A stretch of DNA of 64,000 nt from Myxococcales bacterium (lineage in GTDB: Bacteria; Myxococcota_A; Polyangia; Nannocystales; Nannocystaceae): NCBI GenBank assembly GCA_014240065.1, contig JAAZXR010000001.1, positions 40,415 to 104,414 on the forward strand. The letters run 5' to 3'. Numbering within the stretch: position 1 is the stretch's first letter; every line of letters starts with the position of its first letter. Of the stretch, positions 19,177 to 27,676 are shown piece by piece. Below the pieces are notes generated by a model. The model was not told the origin of the DNA and did no database searches. It was given only the letters and a program-made list of their open reading frames with translations. The translations under genes and the position numbers were made by a program.

Positions 19177-19215
19177 ACTATGCCTGCGTTATTTCTAGAT
19201 AGTCAACTGTTTGAC
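19177..19215 (-). promoter_or_regulatory. Sigma-70-type promoter and overlapping palindrome upstream of the activator gene
   Basis: Minus strand TTGACT (19206-19201), an 18-base spacer, CATAGT (19182-19177), then 7 bases to the GTG at 19169. The predicted transcript would start at or next to the start codon. GTCAA-CTGT-TTGAC (19202-19215) is a perfect 5-bp inverted repeat overlapping the -35 element and could be an operator. Confidence 0.6.
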
Positions 19216-19287
19216 ACCTAAAATAGAGGCGCGATACCGAACGTTTTTCTGATCGTCTGCGTGGCCGGGTGTCTGTGTGGCCGCGTG

Positions 19288-19731
19288 TCAGCCTGACGTG
19301 GTGCCCGAACCGGTGCCGCTTCCGGTCTCGGTGCCGCTGTCGAACGTGTCGGTGCCGGTGTCGGTGCCGGTGTCGGTGCCGGTGTCGGTGCCGGTGGTGC
19401 CGGTGGTGCCGGTGTCGGTGCCGGTGTCGGTGTCGGTGCCGGTGTCGGTGCCGGTGTCGGTGCCGGTGTCGGTGCCGGTGGTGCCGGTGTCGGTGCCGGT
19501 GTCGGTGCCGGTGCCAGTGCCAGTGGTGCCGGTGTCGGTGCCAGTGCCAGTGCCGGTCATGCTGGTGCCGGTGGTGCCGGTGCCGGTGGTGCTGGTGGTC
19601 CCGACGCACACCCCGGCCACACACTCGCTGTCGGCGGGACAGTCGGAATTGCGGAGGCAGCCGTCGCCCGAGCACGCGAGCGTGAGGGCTGCGCTCGCCA
19701 CGAAGGCCCCAATGTAGACGCTTGGTCGCAT
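19288..19731 (-). CDS. Cys-rich lipoprotein with Thr/Gly/Asp repeat tail
   Basis: 147 residues. Lipoprotein signal with acylated Cys20 (ASAALTLAC), then a short four-cysteine knot-like motif ([18 protein letters not shown]). After that comes a tail of about 100 residues made almost only of T, G and D in TGTD/TGTG steps, ending in a Ser/Gly/Thr-rich segment. Such tails are common surface spacers in myxobacterial-type lipoproteins; function unknown. The gene starts 2 bases after the barrel gene and belongs to the sigma-54 flhG operon. The repeat DNA makes its length prone to slippage. Confidence 0.78.
   Translation of the reverse strand: MRPSVYIGAFVASAALTLACSGDGCLRNSDCPADSECVAGVCVGTTSTTGTGTTGTSMTGTGTGTDTGTTGTGTGTDTGTDTGTTGTDTGTDTGTDTGTDTDTGTDTGTTGTTGTDTGTDTGTDTGTDTFDSGTETGSGTGSGTTSG
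19346..19600. repeat. Hexamer-based tandem repeat coding the Thr-Gly/Thr-Asp tail
   Basis: Plus strand shows dozens of GGTGTC and GGTGCC hexamers in irregular higher-order blocks (12- and 18-base periods), with a few CCAGTG variants near 19514-19552. All units are a multiple of 3 in phase, so copy changes would alter protein length without a frameshift. It lies wholly inside the lipoprotein gene. Confidence 0.9.
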
Positions 19732-19733
19732 GG

Positions 19734-20255
19734 TCAGAACCTTATCTCCAGACCGAACGCGAGGTCGAATTTCGCGAGCGCGGAGCCCTTCATGAGGTCG
19801 CTCCCGGCGAAGAACACGCTGGCGGTCCCCTCGGCGACCAACGCGACGTTGCGATGGACGTCGACGGCCGTGCCGAGCCCCACTTGCGCGCCGACGAGCG
19901 AGAAGGGGTGGACGAACAGCGGGACGCCGACGAGGCCATAACCGCCGACTCGCCTCCGGGACGGGATGTGGGCCCGGGCTCTCCCGAGCAGGCCAAAGGA
20001 CACGCGCCCTTCCATCTCCATGGTGAAGCCCCCGGTGAGCTCGAGCCATGAGAGGTTGCTGGGCCGTATGCCGGCCTCCGCCACCAAGAACGCCGGTGAT
20101 CGAGCTGTGAGGGATTGGCCAGAGGCGCCCGCCACACTCAGCCCAGTGCCGGAGGTGAGGCGCGCCGTGATATCGACGGATTCTGCGGGGGCCATGGATT
20201 GGGTCAGCCCGCCGGCGAGGAGGGTGGATTTCAAGAGGAGAGGGGAGAGGAGCAT
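19734..20255 (-). CDS. Small predicted outer-membrane beta-barrel protein, unknown function
   Basis: 173 residues, not recognised as a named family. After an N-terminal signal-like segment ([20 protein letters not shown]) the protein alternates polar and hydrophobic residues in strand-length steps ([55 protein letters not shown]). It ends in an aromatic C-terminus ([11 protein letters not shown]) as outer-membrane barrels do. AAGGA lies 9 bases before the ATG. It sits 38 bases after flhG and 2 bases before the Cys-rich lipoprotein, so the three share one transcript. A flagellum-linked envelope role is inferred only from that context. Confidence 0.7.
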   Translation of the reverse strand: MLLSPLLLKSTLLAGGLTQSMAPAESVDITARLTSGTGLSVAGASGQSLTARSPAFLVAEAGIRPSNLSWLELTGGFTMEMEGRVSFGLLGRARAHIPSRRRVGGYGLVGVPLFVHPFSLVGAQVGLGTAVDVHRNVALVAEGTASVFFAGSDLMKGSALAKFDLAFGLEIRF

Positions 20256-20293
20256 GGGAGAGGTTCCTTAGGGGGCGTGGATGGAGGGCGAGC

Positions 20294-21562
20294 CTAGGCG
20301 AGCTGGCGAGCGGGCAGTTGGATGCGCCCCGTGGACAGCGCGCGCTTGATGGCGAGGTGGTGGAGGCGAGGGCGCTCCTCCGGGCTCGCGGAGATGCGCT
20401 GGAAGAAGGGATCGGTGTACGGGGTGGCGCGGGAGAACACCGCGCGCCCCTCGGGCGAGAGCACCTGCGTGAAGATGCCTCCCCCGGACCCCAGGTCCTC
20501 GGTGCGGAGGCGTACGACGGCGTGCTCAAGCTGCAGCCGCTCCTCGATGGCCTTCGACTCCTCGATGGCCTTCGACTCCTCGACGGCCGCCGTCGTCTGC
20601 GGGTCGGCCGCCGTCGGTGCGGTCGCGGCGGCGGCTTGGTCACCTCCGATGAGCAGACGGATGAGACGCTGTAGATCGGCCGCAGCGCCGTCTGCGGCGC
20701 CGCTCTCAAGCAGGGGCCGCATCTGTTGGATCGACTTGCGGGCCGCCGGGTCGTCGCGGACGCTCCCAACGAGGTCCACTTGGCTCCCGAGGAAGCGGCG
20801 GGCGAGCCCGCCGAGGGTACGCACGACCGTCTGCGCTTGGGCCGCCCGGGCGCGGTTGATGATCAACGGGATCCGCTTGGCCAGCGCGCGCTGCACCTCC
20901 GGGTCGCTCGGATCGAGGGTGCGATTGAGCGGCCCAACCATGGCCTCCCGCCGCTTGACCCCCGATCTCCGCTCCAGGCCGCGCAAGGTCACGGATTTGA
21001 TGAACGAGAAGCAGTTTTGTATGGCCGTGGGCTCGGGCACCGTCACCACGAGCCCCATGTCGGCGGCGTTGAACAGATCCAGGGTGTTGAACGAGGTCCC
21101 TGCGCCGAGGTCGACGATGACGAGGCTCGCCGAAATCTTCCGCAGGTGCCGGATGAGTTTCTCTTTTTGCGAGTGGTGCGGGGCGGCGGCGGCCAGACTG
21201 TCCGCGTCGCCCGCGATGAGTGAGAGCCCCGGGACCCCGGTGTCCATGGCCAGATCGTCCAGCGTGGCGACATTTTTCCGGAAGAAGTCGCCCAAGGACA
21301 CGGTCGGACGCGGGCAGCCGAGGAAAGTGTCGAGGTTCGCGCCGCCCAAATCGGCATCGAGCAGCACCACTCGGTACCCGGCTCGGGCCGCACCCACCGC
21401 CAAGTTTGTGGCGATGAAACTCTTTCCGATCCCACCTTTTCCCCCGCCGAGCGCCCAGATCGCCGGGCCCTCCGGTCGGTTCGCGGCCCCAATTGGGCCA
21501 GATCCGGGAGATGTGGCCCGTTGCTGCGCGGATCCGTCAGTTCGTTGGGGTGGGGGAGGCAT
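20294..21562 (-). CDS. flhG: FlhG/FleN-like MinD-family ATPase
   Basis: 422 residues from the ATG at 21562. Deviant Walker [10 protein letters not shown], then [18 protein letters not shown] typical of FlhG/FleN, and the second conserved block [20 protein letters not shown]. After the ATPase core (to about 295) there is an Ala/Glu-rich spacer with a duplicated ESKAIE, and a C-terminal segment ([20 protein letters not shown]) not seen in short FlhG proteins. FlhG controls flagellar number or placement and restrains the master activator. A longer frame opens at a GTG at 21601, but that codon lies upstream of the promoter's predicted start point, which rules it out. A general chromosome-partition ATPase is the alternative. 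Confidence 0.72.
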   Translation of the reverse strand: MPPPPQRTDGSAQQRATSPGSGPIGAANRPEGPAIWALGGGKGGIGKSFIATNLAVGAARAGYRVVLLDADLGGANLDTFLGCPRPTVSLGDFFRKNVATLDDLAMDTGVPGLSLIAGDADSLAAAAPHHSQKEKLIRHLRKISASLVIVDLGAGTSFNTLDLFNAADMGLVVTVPEPTAIQNCFSFIKSVTLRGLERRSGVKRREAMVGPLNRTLDPSDPEVQRALAKRIPLIINRARAAQAQTVVRTLGGLARRFLGSQVDLVGSVRDDPAARKSIQQMRPLLESGAADGAAADLQRLIRLLIGGDQAAAATAPTAADPQTTAAVEESKAIEESKAIEERLQLEHAVVRLRTEDLGSGGGIFTQVLSPEGRAVFSRATPYTDPFFQRISASPEERPRLHHLAIKRALSTGRIQLPARQLA

Positions 21563-21576
21563 CCGTGCACAAGGGA

Positions 21577-21592
21577 AGCAAGCATGGTGCCA
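21577..21592 (-). promoter_or_regulatory. Sigma-54 promoter of the flhG/barrel/lipoprotein operon
   Basis: Minus-strand TGGCACCATGCTTGCT has every fixed position of TGGCACnnnnnTTGCW. The predicted start point (about 21566) is 4 bases before the flhG ATG, so this transcript also has almost no leader. It ties the flhG-like gene and the two envelope genes after it to the flagellar regulon. Confidence 0.88.
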
Positions 21593-21743
21593 CCTACACA
21601 CGGCCGCATCTGGACGGTGCGCGTCGGGGGGCGGCCAGCATCGGTATGGCTCCTACGCTCAAGCCCGCGCGTGAGTACGTCGATATTTTTGCTAGGCGCG
21701 CCATTTTCCTCTCACCACGAAGTTGCCCCGCCGACGATCGCTG

Positions 21744-22844
21744 ATGCTCCCTGACGAACCCACACGTGTCTTGTTTGTGCCCTCCCGCGCCGGCGCGGTG
21801 CAGTCGGCGCTTCGAGAGGTGACGCGACTCGGGAGGGACTACGCCCCCGTGTGCGTCGAGTCGGTTCAGCAGGCGCGGGAGCTCATGATGGATCGCGAGC
21901 CCCGGTTCATCGTCGTGGGCGCCGGGGACTGGACGCCATGCGAGGAGGCGCGCCGGGAATTTCCTCAGGCCGAGCTGATCCTGGTGGGGGAGCGGACAGA
22001 GGTGCCGCAGGTCGAACTCGCGGTCCGGCTGCGCGCGGTCGCCCTCATTCGCACGCCGTGCGAGGCCGCCGCCTTTCGAGATGTGTTTCAGCGGGTGAGC
22101 CCCATGCCGGCGCTTCAAGGGACCTGCAGGGGGCTCTTGACCGCGGAGATATTGGCCATGTACTGCCAGACGGGCGCCGACGGGGCCTTGTACCTGCACC
22201 GCAGCAGTGACGGCGCCTCGGGCTGCATCCACGTCGAGGGCGGGCAGCCGACCCACGCGGCGGCCGGCGCGCTCGTCGGCCCGGAGGCGGTCCAAGAGAT
22301 GCTGCAGTGGAGCGACGTGGATTCGCGGTGGATCCCCGGCCGCAGCTGTCCGGCCCGCACCATCATCGGGCGATGGGAGGCCTTGATGACGATCCCGAAG
22401 GTGGTCCTCGCGGAGGAGCCCGTGCTCCCCTTGGCGATCCCTCAGGTCATCGAGAAACTCGTTCGGTTGGCGCAGACCCCCGACATCCTCGGCGCGTTCT
22501 TGTTGAAGAATGGCGAGGTGGTGACCGGCCGCTGCCTGCCGAACCTCGATGAGCGCGTCCTCGGCAGGACGCTGTCGCGGCTCGCCAACGTGCAGTTCGA
22601 TATTGAGGGGATCGACGGGGAGACCGCCGGGGATGAGGTGCAGGCGACGCTGGGGTCCGTTCGGCTCGTCGTCGACAGCCTCGGACCGCGTGAGTTCCGC
22701 TATCAGGTGGGGGTCGTGGTGCGGCAGGCGAGCCCGGTGTGCAAATCCTTGCGGCGTCTGCTGAGGCAGATCGATCGGAGCTTCCAGCGGTCCATGAATC
22801 GCGAGCTGCGCGCGCTCGCGGATCAACTCGCTGTGGTGGCGTAG
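21744..22844 (+). CDS. DUF4388 (PATAN)-domain protein
   Basis: 366 residues from the ATG at 21744 (a TTG seven codons upstream is possible). The N-terminal part (about 7-110) looks like a degenerate receiver-like alpha/beta domain without phospho-acceptor features (TRVLFVPSRAGAVQSALREV, RFIVVGAGDW). The middle holds a DUF4388/PATAN domain (GLLTAEILAMYCQTGADGAL, GCIHVEGGQPTHAAAGAL, AVQEMLQW). The C-terminal part is helical and unassigned. In this lineage such proteins act in signalling or motility regulation. It diverges from flhG across a 180-base gap, so a motility role is plausible but unproven. Confidence 0.75.
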   Translation: MLPDEPTRVLFVPSRAGAVQSALREVTRLGRDYAPVCVESVQQARELMMDREPRFIVVGAGDWTPCEEARREFPQAELILVGERTEVPQVELAVRLRAVALIRTPCEAAAFRDVFQRVSPMPALQGTCRGLLTAEILAMYCQTGADGALYLHRSSDGASGCIHVEGGQPTHAAAGALVGPEAVQEMLQWSDVDSRWIPGRSCPARTIIGRWEALMTIPKVVLAEEPVLPLAIPQVIEKLVRLAQTPDILGAFLLKNGEVVTGRCLPNLDERVLGRTLSRLANVQFDIEGIDGETAGDEVQATLGSVRLVVDSLGPREFRYQVGVVVRQASPVCKSLRRLLRQIDRSFQRSMNRELRALADQLAVVA

Positions 22845-22860
22845 GGGCCAGCGGCGAGGG

Positions 22861-24504
22861 TCACGGTGATTGGCATTGGCTGCGTTCACGCCGCCGCGTC
22901 GCGTCGTCTTGGGCGAGCTCCGCGAGATCGCAGTGGATCGAGGGGATCAAGGGGTTCATCCACACCGCGTCCATGAGGCGCTCCAGGGCGCGCTCAAGCT
23001 GTCCGGCGAGGCGCAGCGCCCGGCCGTGATCCGCCGCGAGAGAGGCGCGCTGCGGGTCTGCGGCCGACGCCAGTTCGAGCAGTGAGAGCGCCCGCTCGGG
23101 CTCGCCGAGAGCGACGTAGAGGCGACCGAGCTCACGCGCGAGCGTGGGGTCGTCGCGGATCTCCTTGGACTCCCCGCGCGCCTTCTCAAATTCGATCGCC
23201 GCGGCCCGCTGATGCCCTCGCACGGCGAGCAAGAGCCCGATGCGCGCCAGCTGTCGGCCCCGCCCACCGCTCAGGTGCGAGAACACATCGGCGTCCGGAG
23301 GCGGTGGTTCGTCGTCGTCGGACGCGTCGAATTGCCGCGCCCTAAATCGCCCGGCGGCGGCGGTCGGGACGCGGAGGGTGTCGGCCTTCCACGCCGCCAT
23401 GAACGCCTCGAAGCTGTCGCCCCAGGCCGTCGCGAGGGCGGTCTTCGCGGGCAGGCCGGCGGCGACGTCGTCGATCAGCGCGCGGATCGCCGCGTCCCCG
23501 CCCTTGCGCCACACCATCTCCAGCATGGTCTGGACCTCCGCGTACGCGAGGGCCGCGTCTTGCTGGCTCGGGAGCAGCGCGATCGAAGGGTGCATCTGCT
23601 CCAAGGTGATGAGGGCGTCGTCTTCGATCGCCGCGCGGAGGATCTTCATCCGATCCGCGGGGAGCGGCGCTGGCGTGTCCCGGCGCCAGCGGGTCTCGTA
23701 CAGCTTGGCGATCCCCTCTTGCAGCCACACGGGGGCCCGGTCTTGGCCGCGCAGGGTGACGAGCAGGTGGGTGAGCTCGTGGATGGCGGTGTCTGCCCAT
23801 CGATACCCGTACAGCATGGTGCGCGGGCTCAACTGCATCACCTTGTCGTATTTGCAGAGGCCGACGGTGCCCGTGGTGTAGACGGCCTTGAGTGACAACG
23901 GAGTGGCCAGCGCGAGGCTCTCTGGGTCGTCGTAGATCTCGTAGCGCACCGGGAGCGTGGGGCGGACGTCGAGCGCCTCGGAGAGGTTTGTGAGGCCCAC
24001 GCCGAGGGCGGCGAACAAGTACGGCGCGATGACCTCGTCGCGCTGGTCGGCGAAGATCGCCGAGAACCGCCCGTCACCGCTGGTGACCGGGCCGTTGCCC
24101 TTGAGCGCTCGTTGGGTGCCTTGCACCAATTCGAGGGCGCGGCGCGTACGAGTCGCGAGGGCCGGATCGATAGCAGGCGCCTCCAAGGTCGCGGTCAGCT
24201 TCCGCGCCGCCGTGGCGTAGTCGCCCGAGGCGTGGGCGATCAACCCGAGCGCGAGGCCGCGAGTGGGCCCCGACGGGAGCAGGTCGGCGGCGCGCTCGGC
24301 GGCGGCGAGGTCGAGCTGGCTGAGTGATCGTTCGATCCGCCCGAAGATGTCCTCCTCGCTGGATTCGCGCGGTGAGGGCGCCTTTGCCGCCGGTGAGGGC
24401 ACCGCCGCGAACGCCGGGCCGCGGTGGTCGGCGACCCACACCGACGCGGTGAGCGCTCCCACCACGAGGAGCCGAAGACCTGGTCGGGCGCGTCGAGTCC
24501 TCAT
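22861..24504 (-). CDS. Exported gluzincin-type metallopeptidase (peptidase MA-like) with TPR repeats
   Basis: 547 residues: signal peptide (1-33), helical repeats (50-130), a peptidase domain with zinc motif HELTH at 242-246 and a downstream Glu ligand in WLQEGIAKLYE (E263), then C-terminal TPR-like repeats (about 420-530, RAAAIEFEKARGESKEIRDD, ALSLLELASAADPQRASLAA). All metal-binding residues are present, so it should be active, in the periplasm. Its start overlaps the DUF4175-like gene stop as ATGA, with AGGAG 8 bases upstream, so the two are co-translated. Substrate unknown; the partner suggests envelope protein processing. Confidence 0.82.
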   Translation of the reverse strand: MRTRRARPGLRLLVVGALTASVWVADHRGPAFAAVPSPAAKAPSPRESSEEDIFGRIERSLSQLDLAAAERAADLLPSGPTRGLALGLIAHASGDYATAARKLTATLEAPAIDPALATRTRRALELVQGTQRALKGNGPVTSGDGRFSAIFADQRDEVIAPYLFAALGVGLTNLSEALDVRPTLPVRYEIYDDPESLALATPLSLKAVYTTGTVGLCKYDKVMQLSPRTMLYGYRWADTAIHELTHLLVTLRGQDRAPVWLQEGIAKLYETRWRRDTPAPLPADRMKILRAAIEDDALITLEQMHPSIALLPSQQDAALAYAEVQTMLEMVWRKGGDAAIRALIDDVAAGLPAKTALATAWGDSFEAFMAAWKADTLRVPTAAAGRFRARQFDASDDDEPPPPDADVFSHLSGGRGRQLARIGLLLAVRGHQRAAAIEFEKARGESKEIRDDPTLARELGRLYVALGEPERALSLLELASAADPQRASLAADHGRALRLAGQLERALERLMDAVWMNPLIPSIHCDLAELAQDDATRRRERSQCQSP

Positions 24505-27500
24505 CGCAAGAGCTCCTCGTAGAATCGAGACACGGGGTGATCGTCGCGGTCGTCTTCGCGCGTTCGCATGGCGTCGAGCACGGCTTTTCTCAGGCCCGCG
24601 CGGCGCGACCCCTCGGTGCTCGCGTCCGATGAAGACGAGCTTTGGGGCGGTGGGGGCTGTCGGTTGCGGAGCGAGTCCATCGCCCGTTGCAGGTCATCTT
24701 TGCTTTTCTCCATGGTGTCGGCGCCGTCGTCGAGCAATGGCCGCTCGAGATCTTCGCGCGCTCGCTGCATCCCGCGAATCGCGTCGCGCAGCGCGTCAGC
24801 GCCCTCTGAAGGGAGCGCCTGCGCGTCGGGGGTGTCGAGCACGCTGGAGGTCCGCTCGCGCAGCCCGAGCTGGCTCTCGGAGGCCTCGCTGATGGCTTGG
24901 ACGTCCTCGCTGGGGAGCTTGTCTTCCGGGCTCGGGAGCTCCTTTCGAATCGCCGCGGCCATGTCGCTCGCCACGCGAGCCACGCGGCGGAGCGCCTCGT
25001 GCTCCGGTTCGTCCTCGCCGGCGCCATCCATGGCGACGCGAGCGGCCCGCTCAAGCGCGCGAGCCTGGTCGAGCAGCGGGAGCAGGGGGCCTCCATCATC
25101 ACCGCGGAGGCCCGCGTCGAGGGATTCGAGGGCGATCTCCGCGTCCTCGTAGCCCACGCGCCCCGGGCGGCTCAACCGCGCGTCATTGATCTTTTCTAGC
25201 CGCCGCTCGGCGGAGCGCCGCTTCGCCCGCAGGGTCTCGGCGAGCTTGCGACTGGCCGTGTCTTGGGCGCGCGCTCGCCACCGCGCGTCGAGCAGTCGCG
25301 TCTGTTGCTCGAGCCGCGACTGCTCGTCATGGAGGCGGCTGAGGGCGCGCAGCAGTCGCACGCGCGCCTTCTCTTCTTCCGAGAGTTGGGAGTCCGCGGA
25401 TTCGCCGTCGCCAAGCTGACGTCGGGTGGAGTCCCCTGACTGTCGCAGAGACTCGAGCGTCTCTTGGGCCTGTTGGAGCGCGCCCTGGTAGTCACCCTCC
25501 GCGATTTTTTGGTCGATGGTCAGCGCTTCCATCCGCCGCAGCATGCCGGCGAGGGCCTCGGTGTTCATGAACTCACCGCCAATCTCGCGCTTGAGCAGGG
25601 CGCGGGCCTCGTTGAGGGCCGCCGTGTCGCGTCGGATCCTCGCCCGCAAGAGCTCGATCTCGGGGAGCACCGACTCGTCGCCGGCCGCGAGGGTCGCGAG
25701 GAGCTCAGCGAGGCGACGTTGGGAGATCTCAAGTCGCGCGAGGAGCCGTTCAAAGCGGCGGAGCACCTCGGCGTCGACGAGGTCGTCAATGCGGATGACC
25801 TCGTCTTCGAAGGTGGTGATCGTGGGGGCGTGCTGGCGACGCAAGCGGCTCATCGCGCGGCGAACGCCTGCGGGTGCCGCGCTGGCGAGGGGCGAGGGCA
25901 GGGCGTTCATGGTCGCTTGCTGCGGGCGAAAGCGGGCGGCGAGGCGCTGCTGGATCTCGGCGAGCGTCTCCACATCGCGGGCGCGGACCCGAGTGTCGAG
26001 CGCGAGTAACTCGACGAGGGTCGTCATCTGGGCCAGCAGGAGCTCGGTGGCGTCGAGCATCGCGCGGACCGATTCCAGCTGCGCTTCGGGGGGGACCTCC
26101 TTGCCCGGTTGGAACGCGGTGCTGGCGAGGCGATCAGCGAGGCGATCGACGCAGGCCGCGCGGAGCTCTTGCAGCGATCGCAGATTCGCGAGGTGCTCCG
26201 CCTCCTCGTCTCGGATCTTTAGCTGCTGCAGGGCTGAGCGACCGGCCTTCCCGGGGGGGTCGAGCGCGCCGCCGTCTCCGAGCCCTGGATCGTTGTCGCG
26301 CGCCTCGATCCACCACACCACATCGCCGCGTCGATCGATGGGGATCATGCTGAGGTCCCATGTGTATCGCTTCCGCCACCGCTTGCGACCTGCGCGCAGG
26401 CCCTTGATGGGCAGCCGGAACACGTCGCCCTCTCCAGTCTCGTAGACGAGCTCGACCGTTGAGAGCCCAAAGTCGTCGCGGGCGATGAAGGGGATCTCGA
26501 CACGCCCGACGTCGGTGGTCTCGTCGCCACCTCGCACGCGGGCGCTCAATTCGACCTCGGGGCTGTCGTCTGCGTCCACGCTCATCTTCATCCACGCAGA
26601 CCTCGCGCCGCGCCTGCGCTGAGGCGTGGGCGCGTGCCCTAAGAAGACTCGCCACCGCCCGTCCGAGCGGACCGTCCACGCGCCGGTCCACGCGCCGGAA
26701 GGATCGCGGGACAGCGCGGTCGACCTGATGTCGTCGTCGGCTTCGGGGTCGCGCGCGCGTCTTGGGACCCACTCGGCCCACGCGTGCTCGAACGGGGCCC
26801 GGGGGGTGAAAGAGAGCTCTACGCGGGTCCCCGCGGGGATCTTGAGCGGCCCCGTTGGATTCTTCAGCGTTTTCTCGGCCCGCTGTGTGTGGGGGGGGTA
26901 GACGAGCTGGAACTTCAGGTCTCGCCAGACCACCGATGGCTCGGGCAGCGGGCTCTGGTCGAGGCCATGGAGGGCGCGCGCGTAGCCGGTTCGCCAGATC
27001 GGGCTCCCTGCGGCGACGAGGAGCGCGGCGGTGACGAGGAGCGCGAGGGCGCGACTTCGGCGGGGTCGCTGCGGGATGATGAGGCGCGCGAGCGATTCCG
27101 CGTTGGAGCCGAGGCGCGCTTGAACTTGCTGCACGAAGGTCGCCCCGAGGGCGCGCGAGCCCTGCACCGCGTCCGCCCGCACGGCCGCGAGGACCTCGGT
27201 GGCGGCGACCAAATCCCGCGCGAGCGCCCTGTGCCCCGCGTCGCGCAGCGGCCCGACGAGCGTGCGCGCCACACGCAAAGGTGTGGAAGCGCGGCGCTGA
27301 TGGCGCTCGAGGCTGCGGCTGACAAAAAAGACGAGCAATCCGCAGGTCGCGGCGACGCCGACGCTGCGCGCCAGGTCGCCGCGCATCGTGACCGCGGCGT
27401 AGGTGCCAGCCATCACCACGATCATGCCCACCGCGCTGAAGATATCGAGTCCCGCGCCACGCACAGCCTCGCGGCGGTGCAGGGTCGCGGCGCGCCGCAG

Positions 27501-27533
27501 AAATCGTACCAGCGCTGGTGGTGGGGCCGTCAT
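24501..27533 (-). CDS. Large DUF4175-like membrane protein with long coiled coil
   Basis: 1010 residues from the ATG at 27533. Two N-terminal membrane helices (about 27-72), a third near 165-190 (ALALLVTAALLVAAGSPIW), a periplasmic beta-rich region (about 210-420, LKFQLVYPPHTQRAEKTLKN, IPAGTRVELSFTPRAPFEHA, EIPFIARDDFGLSTVELVYE), then about 550 residues of Arg/Glu/Leu-rich helix and coiled coil ending RFYEELLR. The layout matches DUF4175/TIGR02302-type proteins of unknown function. A GTG-started extension of 22 residues upstream was not preferred. It is the first gene of a two-gene unit with the peptidase and diverges from the ECF operon. Confidence 0.75.
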   Translation of the reverse strand: MTAPPPALVRFLRRAATLHRREAVRGAGLDIFSAVGMIVVMAGTYAAVTMRGDLARSVGVAATCGLLVFFVSRSLERHQRRASTPLRVARTLVGPLRDAGHRALARDLVAATEVLAAVRADAVQGSRALGATFVQQVQARLGSNAESLARLIIPQRPRRSRALALLVTAALLVAAGSPIWRTGYARALHGLDQSPLPEPSVVWRDLKFQLVYPPHTQRAEKTLKNPTGPLKIPAGTRVELSFTPRAPFEHAWAEWVPRRARDPEADDDIRSTALSRDPSGAWTGAWTVRSDGRWRVFLGHAPTPQRRRGARSAWMKMSVDADDSPEVELSARVRGGDETTDVGRVEIPFIARDDFGLSTVELVYETGEGDVFRLPIKGLRAGRKRWRKRYTWDLSMIPIDRRGDVVWWIEARDNDPGLGDGGALDPPGKAGRSALQQLKIRDEEAEHLANLRSLQELRAACVDRLADRLASTAFQPGKEVPPEAQLESVRAMLDATELLLAQMTTLVELLALDTRVRARDVETLAEIQQRLAARFRPQQATMNALPSPLASAAPAGVRRAMSRLRRQHAPTITTFEDEVIRIDDLVDAEVLRRFERLLARLEISQRRLAELLATLAAGDESVLPEIELLRARIRRDTAALNEARALLKREIGGEFMNTEALAGMLRRMEALTIDQKIAEGDYQGALQQAQETLESLRQSGDSTRRQLGDGESADSQLSEEEKARVRLLRALSRLHDEQSRLEQQTRLLDARWRARAQDTASRKLAETLRAKRRSAERRLEKINDARLSRPGRVGYEDAEIALESLDAGLRGDDGGPLLPLLDQARALERAARVAMDGAGEDEPEHEALRRVARVASDMAAAIRKELPSPEDKLPSEDVQAISEASESQLGLRERTSSVLDTPDAQALPSEGADALRDAIRGMQRAREDLERPLLDDGADTMEKSKDDLQRAMDSLRNRQPPPPQSSSSSDASTEGSRRAGLRKAVLDAMRTREDDRDDHPVSRFYEELLR

Positions 27534-27676
27534 GGAGGAGACCGTTTCAGGCGAACATCCTGAGATTTGGGTATAAACGGTCGCATGCGAGGTCCGCAAT
27601 CACCATTGCAGTCACCCGGGAGGGCGGCGTCGAGGTGTGGAACCGCCCCGAAGGCTGTAGGAGACCTTACCTGAAT
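27534..27676. promoter_or_regulatory. Divergent promoter region between DUF4175-like gene and ECF sigma gene
   Basis: 143 bases. Minus strand: TTGCGG, an 18-base spacer and TATACC form a weak sigma-70-like pair about 40 bases before the DUF4175-like ATG. Plus strand: GGAACC at 27639-27644 resembles an ECF-type -35 element about 35 bases before the sigma-factor ATG, which would fit autoregulation. AGGAG (27658-27662) is a possible but distant ribosome site. All are single weak matches. Confidence 0.35.

Noticed and set aside
19346..19600. Possible CRISPR-like array
   Set aside because: Units are 6 bases without unique spacers and keep a coding frame; it is a coding microsatellite.
19288..20769. 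One long minus-strand frame running through the lipoprotein, barrel and flhG end
   Set aside because: Only its last 147 codons (from 19731) have a proper start, lipobox and fit with neighbours. The rest overlaps two better genes in another frame.
21594..22889. A 431-codon minus-strand frame opposite the DUF4388 gene
   Set aside because: The plus strand encodes a recognisable PATAN domain; the antisense frame is Arg/His/Pro-rich without features.
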